A DNA stretch of 64,000 bases from NCBI GenBank assembly GCA_014529385.2, contig CM043943.1:98142855-98206854 (forward strand). Direction: 5' to 3'. A program made the position numbers and the translations under genes. The notes below the pieces were generated by a model, which did not search any database, was not told the origin of the DNA, and saw only the letters and a program-made list of their open reading frames with translations. Below are positions 53,624-63,904 of this stretch, in pieces. Source of the DNA: Adiantum capillus-veneris (taxonomy: Eukaryota > Streptophyta > Polypodiopsida > Polypodiales > Pteridaceae). Position 1 is the stretch's first letter; each line of letters begins with the position of its first letter.

Positions 53624-55834
53624 CCCTTTTCCAAGAGGTCTTTCACTGGGTTCATAATCTTTTCATTCTGTACTCGGCTCACAGGATAAGGTGGCCGATT
53701 CGGTGGCGTGCTTCCAAGTATCAGATCAATGGTTTGATCTTCAGGCCCTCTGAAAAGCAATCGGCATGAGTGTGGAGAAAAAATCTTGGCGTTCTTTTCT
53801 TCAGGTCAAAACATATTCAACCTTTATCCATCGTTCAGTTCTCCCAAAAGAATGAGTAAGAAAACTGAAGTTCATCAAGTACAATCTCTAAGCCCTTCAT
53901 TTATCAAAGTCGCTTTCTCGGCCCGGTAGTCAACCACGGCGTAGTTCTTGTGGTACCAAGGGATCCTGAGTAGAACGTCACTCGCGTGCCCTGAACACCC
54001 CTGTCATTGCAAACAAAGTTTGCCAATGCTCTGTGTAATGGCAATATCCCATCCGGGTGCCAGTCGAACTACCTCCGCCTGTGGCGTCAGTCTGTCGGGC
54101 ATTATTCCAAATCGAGCTGCCAATTCCAAGTGAAAAGAAGTTGGCCTTGGCTCCTTCAAAAGAGCTTCTTGATCCTTCACTTTGCCCCAAAAAGCGGTAA
54201 AGTTTGTACTTTCATTCATTTGATTCGGTGCAAGTCCCACGCCATGTGGTACCAGTTCTGCTTTTCTATCTGCCTTTTCTGCCACGTTCCTCAACCGCTC
54301 TCGAACTCTCAGGCCTGTCTTCGTTCTTATCATTCTGTTCTTTCTGTGCCTTGTTAGGGCACTTCGCGGAGATATGTCCATGTTCCCCGCATCCAAAGCA
54401 CTTCCCCTCTCTGATGAAGTGAGCTCTCTCCTCAGGAGTAAGCTTGGGTCGTGCATCATTTTTCTCTGGGTTGTTCTTTTTCTTTCTACTTTCATTCCCA
54501 GAAGTCTGTTCGGCTCGTTGTGTCATGGGCTCATCTGTGGGGTAGGTCAGACTGCCAAAGTGAATGGCAAAGCCCCGCTTCGCATGACTCGTCAACTCCT
54601 GAATAGAAGCTGACTTCTGTTCCAAGCAGTGATCTCGGATCTCTGTAGGTAGACCCAAGGTAAACCGCTCAATCTGTTCTCTGAACGAGATCTTCTTGAA
54701 TGAAGAGGCGGGTAGAAAAGAGCTCCAGAATCTTTCACAATAAGAATTCACTGTATCGCTCTTGGTCATCCGGAGATGGTTCGAAGCAGCTCGTATATCT
54801 CGCTCAAACTCTTGAGTCAACCAAGAAGAAATAAAAAGCCTCTTGAATTTCAGCCATGTAACTGGCACAGTCTTGCTCAATAGAAGCGTGGACCACCAAG
54901 TGGAGCATTCCCCTTAAAATAAGAGGCAGCTCTCCGAATCTTGGAGTGCTCTGAATAGCGTCCTCCCGCGAAAGCGATGTCAAACTGTTGTATAAAAGAC
55001 AAAGCCTTCGAAGCATCCGAGTATCTTGAAAAGTATCAAACTTGGTCGAGTGGCCACCTTCCTTAAACTCTCGGACTTTCTTGCTTTTATCTTCAAGAAA
55101 GTCATACTGGTTGGCTTTGTTGAAATTCTTCTTGTTCACATAAAAGTTTCCGTCATCGGAATCTGAGCTGTTTGTAGACCAGTCCGCAATAAAACTGTCA
55201 GTCTCACTGGGCGAGACTTAGACTTCCTTGCCTTTTTCTTGCCCTTTCCGAAGCGTTCCTTCTTGCTTAGCTTTTCACCTTTTCTGTCTTCTTGGCTCGA
55301 ATCTAAAGAGCTAGAAGAATTGTCGGAAGAAGAAGAAGAAGAAGAACTGGGTACTCCTTCAAATCGAACACGCTTCTTCTGTTTCTTTGCCTTGTCAAAT
55401 GTCGACCGACAACCCAAATACCCCGGGAAGTCAGTGCCTTTCTTCTGCTTTTTGCCGTGCTTTTTGTCCTTCTTTTGCACGTCGAAAAGCTGAGCAATCC
55501 GTGCATCAACCACGTTCTCTAGTTCCTTCTCCGTATATTTCTTGGAGGCAGAAGATTTTTTGAGAGCGGGTTTCGGGAGTGGTGTTGTGGTTCTCTGCCA
55601 CTCAGTCTGTACCTCTTCCAAAGAGGTCTGGTTCATATATTTTGCCATCTTCGGGTCCTTGGCAAAATTGAGCATCATCTTTGTTGCATCGCCGATCAAC
55701 TGGCGACGCTCTATCTCTTGCCGCTCCGCCTAAGTAGGCCAAGGCGGGCCATACTCTCTGCCTGAATCTTCGTTGTGATCCCAGCCCGCATCTCCAGATG
55801 TAGAGGGAGTCAATTGATCATTGCTTTAAGCCAT
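53619..55834 (-). pseudogene. Gypsy-B gag, protease and RT start
   Basis: Start ATG at 55834, followed by early stops, then a readable gag: KKGTDFPGYL, KKRVRFEGV, a poly-Ser run, capsid-like FKRLFISSWLTQEFERDI (about 54790-54850), knuckle CFGCGHGHISAKC-type (CFGCGEHGHISAKC, about 54350-54395). The protease is frameshifted, with KEPRPTSFHLELAARFGI where FDPGAKANFISPELASKLGI stands in Gypsy-C, so the catalytic Asp is gone. The last part (QTIDLILGSTPPNRPPYPVS, NPVKDLLEKGL) leads to the RT and resumes at 44916 after Gypsy-C. Function would be particle assembly and processing; this copy cannot do it. Confidence 0.88.
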
Positions 55835-55891
55835 AGGTGCCGCGGAAAAAAAAAAATCGGGGATCGGATTTCCCGTAGAAGAGAAATCGGC

Positions 55892-55907
55892 CGTGCTTTG
55901 ATACCAC
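55892..55907 (-). other. Gypsy-B primer-binding site
   Basis: The minus strand reads TGGTATCAAAGCACGG one base inside the 5' LTR, near the initiator-Met type (one mismatch in the first twelve bases). Confidence 0.8.
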
Positions 55908-55908
55908 T

Positions 55909-56478
55909 GTAACAGACTTGGACACTCCAAGTCAAGAATCAACCGCGACAGCACCAAATAACCACTTCAAAACAATTCACAAATCACAATAGATTTGCAC
56001 TGGCCCGGCGGAGTTCCGTGCCTAGAGATATTGGCCCCAAAGACTGGCGCCCCTTTCTGTATTTCTTTTTGTATTAATCAATCATCAAAGTACAAGAGAG
56101 CGGTTAGGGTTTCACTCTCAGACTCTGCGTCCAGATGCTCTGAGAAGTGAGGCCCTCACCACTAATTTAAAGGTTACAAGGGATGCCCAAAAGCAGAGCC
56201 CCAAAAGCTTGAAAGCAAAAGCAGATTCTCTCTCTCTCTCTCAATGAGAGTCAGTAAAAAGCAAGTTCTCTTTTTCTCTTTCTTTCTCCCAAATCAAAGC
56301 GAAAAGCTGAGATTTGCGTCGCTCAAAATTTCCCCAAAAAAAAATTAAAAAAAAAATAATCCACCTCCGCGATTTTCGGAAATTAGGGTTTCTGGCAAAA
56401 ATTAGGGTTTGTAGGAATTTTAGGGTTTCTGGCAGAAATTAGGGTTTCTGCTGTCTGCCACGTTATTACTTTGTGACA
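55909..56478 (-). repeat. Gypsy-B 5' LTR
   Basis: 570 bp from tgtaacagac to tttgtgaca. Four ttagggttt words at 56383, 56402, 56420 and 56439. Confidence 0.94.
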
Positions 56479-56483
56479 AAGGA
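56479..56483. repeat. Gypsy-B target-site duplication, right copy (AAGGA)
   Basis: Identical to 41235-41239. Confidence 0.93.
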
Positions 56484-58574
56484 CCTGAAAAGGAAAGCCA
56501 CTGCAGAGGAAGCTGGCAGTTCAAAGAAACCAAGAATTACACTAACCAAAAGCAGTGAATTCTTGAAGCAAATCGAAAGCCAGGTTAAGGCAGTGAGCAC
56601 TGAGACAACTGCACCTGATCATTCAGTTGTCAAACTTACAGTTGCTACTGGCTCTAGGAAAGATCAGGTAAAGCCAGTCACTGAGGCGAAGGTACCAGAC
56701 TAGTCAAGAGACAAAGGCAAGAATCAACTGGATAAGGGGAAAGGTCCAGCGTCCTCAACTGTGTCTGAAATAGTTCCTGCCATTTCTGGAAACCCTCTGC
56801 AACTGGTTAAAAAGGATAAGTTGCAGCAAATGCAAACTCAGAAATTGAGAGGGCATCTCTTACTCACCAAAACTGATTATGCATCTCTACCTTATGTGGC
56901 TCCTGTGGCAATATATGAACCTGTTGATTCTGATCCAACCACGGTCAAAGACAGATGTTTAGTACTAATACAGTCTTCTTGGAATACCATTGTCAGCTGT
57001 ATGGGACAATTGGTGGAGGCTGCTGGATCAGAAGATGAGATCAAGAAGCTTAAGGCTGATTTGGCAGAAGCACAGCATCAGATTGCAACACTCCAGAAAG
57101 CCCAGGAAGTGCAGAACATACAACACAGGGTATTGGAAGCTCAATCAGAAAGGGTTCAGAAGTTGTTGAACAAAAAGCTAGCCAAGGCTGAGTCTGAAAT
57201 TATGATCATGAAAAGTCAAAGGAATGAGGCACTGAGAGCTGCAGAGCGAGCTGAGGCAGGGCTCAGAATGAAGCGGACAGAATTCAGGAAGCTGCTAATG
57301 CACCATACCACTCTGAAGCGTTCGCTGACTGACAGATACATCTACAATAGCTTGTCTGAAATTTTAAACCCCGCAGGCAATGCTGTTTTTGACCTAGAAA
57401 ATTTAAAGTCCTTAATGGAAAGTCTGCAGAGTGATTTGCAAGACAAGGTGGGTGAGTTCAATAATGCTCTGATGAACCAAGCCATAATGGATTATATTGA
57501 GCAACAGACTTCCCCGGATGAGGAAGAAGAAGATGAAGAAGATGAACCCGATCAGGAGGAGGATGATGAAGAGACTGGGCATACAAAGGATGATGATGAT
57601 GCCCCACCACCATCTCCACCCCCAGGACCTAGTACTGGTGAGACAGGGCTAGATGAAGGAGGCCAGTCAAAGCCAGACCAACCAGACCAGACTGAGGGAC
57701 AGCAGGAAGGACAAGAAACAGAACACCAGTCGGGTCATTAGCAGACTGAAGAACAGCAGCCCAGTAACATTGGGAATCAGCCCACGGATCAGTCCCATCA
57801 CAGCAGAGAGGCTAAAGGGAAAAGGAAGGTTCAGGAGGGAAAAGGAAGGTTCAGGATGAAGGACCAGTGAATGATCATCAGCATTCACTGCAGCTCATTA
57901 CCTTGAATAAGCAGCTGAGACATCAACATGCCTCCATCACCAGACAGTATCTGGAGGATGATGCTCTCTGGACTGATTTAGAAAGATTCCAAAGATTATA
58001 TGTGGGAGCCAGGGAAATGGTAGAACATTGGAAATCTGCTGCTTTCCATGATAAAGAAGCTTGTAGACTACCTGCGCATCCCAGTACAGTTCAGCTGTTG
58101 GAACGAGTTCCAGAATGGATACTCAATGCTGATGAGAAAGTGGTAAACCCGCACTGGCAAAGACAGTCTACTGCAGATTGTTAGTCTTTAGCTCTCTGGG
58201 TAACAAACCAACTTACCGCTGCATGAAGGACGTTAGGGTCCAACTTAAGGATGTTCTGGTACAACTGCAAAACTGCCAGAGGTGTTTTGGACCAGAAAGT
58301 GAAAGCCATCTTGGAAGACCAGACAACCACTAGCAGAGGACCTCAAACACGAATGTCAGTTGGAGCACGGGCAACTGCTCTCCGAACTCTATTCCAGCTA
58401 GTAAGAATTACTAGGAAGATGATGCAACAAGAGAACCAGGCAGTCCTGAATTTTCTGGAATTTGTGTTTGATTCTCCAGTTCTCTTGTATGCTGTTTCAG
58501 CAAGAGAAACTAAGTTGCCAAGATTTTTTCCAACGTTGTATCCTCAACATCAAGAACCAGTTGATTGACTCACA
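56484..58574 (+). pseudogene. Gypsy-A third ORF, C-terminal part
   Basis: Continues 40485-41239 in frame. First a basic nuclear-localisation-like LKRKATAEEAGSSKKPR, then TAG at 56701-56703. A long coiled coil follows at about 57035-57290 (DEIKKLKADLAEAQHQIATL, AKAESEIMIM, EALRAAERAEAGL), then a very acidic stretch with DEEEEDEEDEPDQEEDDEE and a Pro/Gln-rich tail. A TAG lies at 57739-57741. A 20-bp tandem duplication at 57817-57856 shifts the frame; the reading resumes in the other frame (HSLQLITLNKQLRHQHASI, a WTDLERFQRLYVGAREMVEH domain, MFWYNCKTARGVLDQKV). It is cut at about 58575 by Copia-3. The joined ORF would be about 900 codons or more. No transmembrane segment was seen in this part, so an envelope role is not supported. 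Function unknown. Confidence 0.72.
57817..57856 (+). repeat. 20-bp tandem duplication causing a frameshift in the third ORF
   Basis: gggaaaaggaaggttcagga is repeated exactly at 57817-57836 and 57837-57856. Without one unit the upstream and downstream frames join. Confidence 0.93.
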
Positions 58575-59690
58575 TATAGCACCATCAGCAATGACAAATA
58601 CATATCCACTGGTGGATTCCTGGTATCCATGTCACCTACCATGTCTGCATCACAATATCCCTGTAACTTTAAGTCACATTTTCCATAACAAATACACTTG
58701 TACCTTTCAAATATCTCAGAATGCATTTGACAACTTTCCATTGCGCTTAGCTAGGATTCGACATGTATCGACTAACAACTCCCACTGCATAAGCAATGTC
58801 GGGACGAGTGGCAACCATAACATACATAAGAGAACCACAAGCTGATTCATAAGGGATTCCCTTCATTGCTTTCAATGCCAGCTCATCCTTTGGGCAATCT
58901 GCCTTGCTAAGCTGAGTGTATGGAGGTAAAGGTACTCCCAAGATGCTTAGCATCAGCCATATTAAACCCATCAAGTACTTTTGCAATGTACCTTTCTTGA
59001 GATAAAACCAGCAATTTCAGCTTTCTATCTCTTTTAATACGCATGCCCAAAATATGCTCTGCATCACCCAAATCCTTCATAGCAAATGCTGAATTTAGCT
59101 TACGTTTCAGAGCATCAAGACTAGTCTTATGTTTCTCGGCAAGCAGCATGTCATCAACATAGAAAACAAGCATGATGGGACTACCATCTTATCCCTTTTG
59201 GTATACAAACAATGATTTGTATGGCTGCGTTTAAAGCCTTGAGACATCATAAAAGTGTTAAACTTCTTATACCGCTGTCGTGATGATTGTCTCAAACCAT
59301 ACAGAGCCCTTTTCAGTTTGCATACAAGTTCCTCGCGTGTAGGAACCACAAAACCTTCAGGTTGTTTCATGTATATATCCTCTTCAATGTCACCATGCAA
59401 AAACGCTGTCTTTACATCCATTTGATTCAATTCCAAATCAAGCACCGCAACGAGAGCAAAAAGGACACGTAAAGCTGTAAGCTTTACAAAAGGAGAAAAG
59501 ATTTCTTGAAAATCAATTCCTTTTTTCTGTGCATATCCTTTTGCAACCAACCTTGCCTTGTACTTTGGTTTTTCATTCACAATCTTAATCTTGTATACCC
59601 ATTTGTTAGGAAGAGCCTTTCTCCCTTTAGGCAATGGCACAAGATCCCAAGTATCATTTGCATACAAGGATTTCATTTCCTCTTGCATTG
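58575..59690 (-). pseudogene. Copia-3 reverse transcriptase and partial RNase H
   Basis: RT with LPNKWVYKIKIVNEKPKYKA, LVAKGYAQKKGIDF, LNQMDVKTAFLHGDIEEDI, IYMKQPEGF and the YVDDMLLAE catalytic box (about 59150). After frame changes near 59190 and 58930 come SACGSLMYVMVATRPDIAY and VVSRYM, then an RNase H start GYCDADMVGDMDTR. The sequence ends in the middle of RNase H. The intact Gln codon in IYMKQPEGF is a useful reference for the TAG in Copia-1. Confidence 0.9.
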
Positions 59691-61520
59691 CAAGCTCCCA
59701 CTTACTTCTTCACTCACACGACTTAGCCTCTTGATAAGTAAGAGGTTCACCCTCATCTGTCAACATTACATGATGCAAAGAGGGATTAAATCTCTGTTGT
59801 TGCCTTCTCAAACGAGTTGACCTGCATACCCAATGATCTACATTCTCAGGCAACGGTTCCACATCATAAGACAACTCATTTTCAGCTCTTTCATGCTGTT
59901 GAAAATCATTTTCAGCCAATTCAGGTGGCTGTCCATCCTCATTAGGAGCATCAAAATCATGTTCTACCTCTTCTGGCTCAAGGTTAACCGGCTGATTATC
60001 AATTTCAGCTTGCGGTAATGCATCATGAAGCTCTTTCTCAACATCAATGGGTGGCATAGAAGGTTGAAATCTGACAGTTTTCTTGTCAGCATCAGATTTT
60101 GTAGCATTCTTAAGCAATTTTGCCTTATTGAATACATCTCGGCTGCATATTACCTTTCTAAACTGTGGTAACCACACTCTATAGTCCATTTCACCTTCTT
60201 CCCCATAACCTAGAAGACTCCTTTAATGGACTTCATATCAAGCTTTGTTCTCAAGTCATTGCGTACATGAACAAAAGCTTCGCAGCCAAATACTCTCAAA
60301 TGATCATAAGAGGTAGCTTTGCTAGACCAAACCTCCTCTGGAATGTTATTTTTCAGCGTACTTATTAGGAGAGCGATTACAAATATGAACTGCAGTTTTC
60401 AATGCCTCCCCCCAAAACTCTTAGGAAAGATTAGCGGTGGACAACATGCAACGCACTCTCTCGCATAAAGTACGATTATACCTCTCAGCCACACCATTAG
60501 AAGATGGATTATAAGGGGCTGTCAACTCCCTTTTAATCCCATTTTCATCACAAAAACGTTGAAATTCAGCAGACACATACTCTCCTCCATTATCAGATCT
60601 GAGACATTTAAGCTTAGTACTCTTTTGCGTAGTGACAAAAGCATGAAACTTCTTAAAAGCATTAAAAGTCTCACTTTTACTTTTCAACAAATGCACCCAT
60701 CCTTTCCTAGTACAGTCATCAATGAATGTAACAAAATACAATGCACCACCAAAAGACTTAACAGGCATAGTGCATACATCGGAGTGAATAAGATCAAGAG
60801 GATTAGCTTTGCGAGAGACACCAGAGTGATAAGAAGATTTCTTTTGCTTTCCATAAAGTCAATCATTAGAAAAATCCAAGTTTTTGCCTTTTACATCAGC
60901 CCTCTTTAAAGAGGAAGCACATCAATACCCTTTTGGCTCATATGGCCAAGTCTCTTATGCCACAATTCCGTGTGTGAAGCAACTTCAACAACAACATGAA
61001 ACTTGCGAGGCAAAGCTTTGCATCGAAGATAGTACAAAGTACCTCTTTTAGACCCTTTTGCAGCAAGCATAGAGCCATTAAGCAACTTCCATGAACCCCC
61101 AGCAAAGATGGTAGTATAACCACGTGCATCTAACTGGCCAACAGATAGCAAACTTTTCTTAATACCTGGTACAAACCTGACATCATTCAACACAAGCTCT
61201 TGACCATTGTTAAGAGCCAAACGCATAGTACCCATTCCCTCAATATTGCAAGCAAAATTATCACCAAGGTACACCTCGCCATAATTGCTTGCAGCATATG
61301 TAGCAAAACACTCCAAAGATGGAGTCATATGGAATGAAGCACCAGAATCCACTATCCATGACTGGGATAGACCATCATTAGCACTAAGCAATGCATCAAT
61401 GATATCTTTCTTTGAGATAAGCATGTCTTCTGCATTAGCTATCACCAAATCTAAGGGGCATGAAGCCGCAACCAAGATTTCCTCAACGTTTGACAACTCC
61501 TCAATGACCACACTAGAGGA
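59691..61520 (-). pseudogene. Copia-3 protease and integrase
   Basis: Protease WIVDSGASFHMTPS (about 61340-61385), integrase zinc region with LWHKRLGHMSQKGI (about 60940) and a broken second half near 60900. The core has FIDDCTRKGWVH, LRSDNGGEY and PYNPSSNGVAERYNRT (about 60490-60740), and an acidic C-terminal region (EPEEVEHDFDAPNEDGQPP) with HWVCRSTRLRRQQQ. At least two frame changes. Confidence 0.9.
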
Positions 61521-62359
61521 TACATTTGCATTCTCAGCATCCCTGGAGGAATCACCTAGTGATTTTTCCCCTTTCTTCTCATCTTTCTTCTTCTTTTCTT
61601 GCGTTTCCTTCTTCTTTTTCTGCTCTTTCTTGAAATACCTGCAATCGGGTTTCTTGTGACCCTTTCTGCCACATTGATATCTTATCCTTTGTCTTGCTCT
61701 TACTTCTATTTTGAGTCATGTTGCCCGCATCACGCTTTTGATTTCTACCTCTTGAATTGTAGGCAGAACTGCCACCTTCCCCACTAGACTTGCGTCTAAT
61801 CTCTTCATTGAGAATAGACCCTCTCACACCGTCATACGTGAGGGTGGGACTGTTGTTCAAGGAGACAACCAAGGTTTCCCAAGTATCTGGCAATGTCATA
61901 AGCAAGAAAATAGCTTTTAGCTTATCATTGAATTGCTGAAGCCCACTGTCCTGCAGCTGACTCAACACACCTCTAAAAGCACTCAAATGCTCAAAAGCTG
62001 ACTTTGAGTCATCAAGCTACATATTCACCAACTTTCGCATCAAATGCACGTGGTTCATAGGCGTAGTGTTCTCATAATTGGACTTTAACTTTTGCCATAT
62101 TGCATAAGCAGAGTCCAAACGCTTTGATATCCGTCAAAATGTCATTATTGATAGCCATTTTGATGTAGGCCTTCTTATTTAACCTGGCCCAGTCTTCGTC
62201 AGACAAACCTTGTGGCTTATTCTGTTTCAATGCATCTTTATAATCCTTTAAGAAAAGGATACCTTGCATGCGTTCTTGCCAAAGATCGAAGCTTTGACAA
62301 TCGAAACGTTTGATTTCCATCAAACTTTTAGAGTCAGATGCGGAAGAGGAAGAAGCCAT
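61521..62359 (-). pseudogene. Copia-3 gag
   Basis: From the ATG at 62359 (MASSSSASDSKSLMEIKRFD) with the gag motif FDCQSFDLWQERMQGILF. A frameshift near 62080 follows, then QFNDKLKAIFLLMTLPDTW and a Lys/Glu-rich tail. The zinc knuckle region is damaged: CGRKGHKKPDC-like text is readable only across frames near 61640-61680. Confidence 0.87.
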
Positions 62360-62796
62360 CTTAATTCAACTACAAGGGTCTATACAAGGGAGATGCAATA
62401 GGCTGAAAATTTCACCAAATAGCAACCACAAGACTTTGCATACAAAGAGCCACAGTTTCTTTACATGAAACAGTCCAAATCTGAAATTTCAGTTGAAATG
62501 TGCAGTTTCACGCACTTGTACTCAGCTTTTCACTCAATTTGTCGCGACAAACATCAATACATGTGATCCCACAACTTTGGTACACCTGCGTATTGCTGTT
62601 TTGACCTGTAACACGCTGTAAATCACCTGTTTTGACCTAAAAACAATCTGTTTTGGGTTGTTTTGGTGACCTTTTCGACTCCGGAAGCAAGGGTCTTCGC
62701 GATGGAAGCGAAGTTGATCGCGGGAGAGCAATATTAACTCGCTGTCCAACAAACTGCCCAGGGCTGTTTTGAAACCCTAGGGCTTTGATACCGATC

Positions 62797-63075
62797 GAAA
62801 GCACGAAGCAATAGGTACCGGTAGGTGCGCGTCGCGATGTAGTGTAGGATTGGGACAAGAAGCAGGAGGCACAGAGCAGCAGAGAGCTAGTGCTAGAGAT
62901 TGAAGAAGGAAGAGAGAAGGCACGCTCGTTTTTGGGGAAACCCACAATAGTGGTTTTTGTCGCCATCCCACTTTTCTTATAAGTGACTTTAAAAAATGTG
63001 TCTAGGTTCAATGTGAACCTGGACAAAGTATAAAAAATGTACAATAAGAGGTCATTTAGGGCCTTTAACCCAACA
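62797..63075 (-). repeat. Copia-3 5' LTR (inner edge approximate)
   Basis: The outer end ttaacccaaca (63065-63075) gives a TGTTGGG start on the minus strand. The inner end lies next to ggctttgatacc (62782-62793), whose complement GGTATCAAAGCC is a mismatched initiator-Met priming site. The terminal CA is not recognisable. Confidence 0.65.
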
Positions 63076-63335
63076 GGGCCAATGCCACTCCGTGTCGCGT
63101 GTTCTCTCTCTCTCTCTCTCTCTCTCTCAGTTATGCGGGAGGAGTATTAAGAAGTCTGAGCAGTGGTTACTCTCAGCACCTTCAAACGATGCAGGCTGCG
63201 GTCTGGGGGGCGTTTGATTTTGTAAAAGGCCTCTATATCTCCCGGCTTGGACCTTTTTAGGTTATGCGGGAGAAGTGATGAGGGAGTCGTTGAATATCTC
63301 CCGGCCCGGATCTTGTTAGGTTATGTGGGAGGAGT

Positions 63336-63343
63336 GTTCAACG
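63336..63343. repeat. MITE target-site duplication, left copy (GTTCAACG)
   Basis: Identical to 63482-63489. Confidence 0.9.
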
Positions 63344-63481
63344 CATAGTCACAAGGGACGCATTCCGGGACGGGGGACGGGACTCAAATGGATTTTTAGT
63401 GTAAAAAAGAGGGCGGGACGGCAAGTGGGGCCGAAAAAGTGGGGACGGGAAGCCCGAAAAAGGGCGTCCCCTGTTACTATG
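63344..63481. mobile_element. hAT-type MITE, 138 bp
   Basis: An exact 8-bp target duplication flanks 18-bp terminal inverted repeats (CATAGTCACAAGGGACGC versus CATAGTAACAGGGGACGC, 16 of 18 identical). GC-rich interior (gggacggg words), no coding capacity. Confidence 0.88.
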
Positions 63482-63489
63482 GTTCAACG
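63482..63489. repeat. MITE target-site duplication, right copy
   Basis: GTTCAACG, identical to 63336-63343. Confidence 0.9.
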
Positions 63490-63684
63490 GTGACTTTATG
63501 TTTTTATGTCTTGTAACATGCATATGTGTTGCATTGTGATGTGCCAACCAGTGAATATTCCTAATTGGATGAGATTGCATGGGTATGTAATTTTAGTGCA
63601 TCAAGACACCCATGGAAGATCAGTGCGGTTTGGGTGTGATGGCTAATTTTACTACGCCGGAATATCAAGAGTTCCGATATGGGC

Positions 63685-63785
63685 GAAAGGAGAAGCCAAC
63701 TCCTTGATCAAAAGAGCCGACAAGAGAAGCTAACTCCTTGATTAAAAGAGCCAAAAGGAGAAGCTAACTCCTTAACAAAAAGAGC
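63685..63785. repeat. Three 34-bp tandem units near the Gypsy-A 3' end
   Basis: Units contain aggagaagcyaactcctt and aaaagagcc, at 63685, 63719 and 63753. Confidence 0.9.
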
Positions 63786-63889
63786 AAATTGATTGTCCCT
63801 CGGAACGTCCCTCAGAATGACCCTCGGAAGTTTTTGAGCTAACTTGAGTTGTTTTGCAGATATGCTGAAATCGCGGACGATTACTCTCT

Positions 63890-63904
63890 TTCAAGAAGGG
63901 GAAA
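63890..63904 (+). other. Gypsy-A polypurine tract
   Basis: caagaaggggaaa directly precedes TGTCACAACC at 63905. Confidence 0.8.

Larger units (their letters stand above)
41240..56478 (-). mobile_element. Gypsy-B: chromovirus-type Ty3/gypsy element, degenerate, interrupted by Gypsy-C
   Basis: LTRs 41240-41819 (3') and 55909-56478 (5'), AAGGA target duplication, priming site and purine tract. Gag lies at the right, pol at the left, minus strand. Gypsy-C with one target copy accounts for 8702 bp, leaving about 6.5 kb. Frameshifts and stops throughout. The protein sequence is related to Gypsy-C, but the LTRs differ except for a conserved block and the shared purine tract. Confidence 0.93.
58575..63075 (-). 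mobile_element. Copia-3: truncated Ty1/copia element inserted in Gypsy-A
   Basis: Minus-strand gag, protease, integrase, RT and partial RNase H with a 5' LTR at about 62797-63075. The 3' end is lost: RNase H breaks off at about 58575 against the Gypsy-A third ORF and no 3' LTR is present. Multiple frameshifts. Confidence 0.9.
63076..63904 (+). other. Gypsy-A 3' untranslated region
   Basis: No ORF. Holds a (TC)n run (63102-63129), two 59-bp imperfect repeats starting tatctcccggc (63236, 63295), the hAT MITE, three 34-bp units and the purine tract. Confidence 0.65.

Noticed and set aside
58462-58845. Plus-strand ORF spanning the Gypsy-A/Copia-3 junction
   Set aside because: Runs from the third ORF in the wrong frame into antisense RNase H, so it is a chance fusion across a breakpoint.
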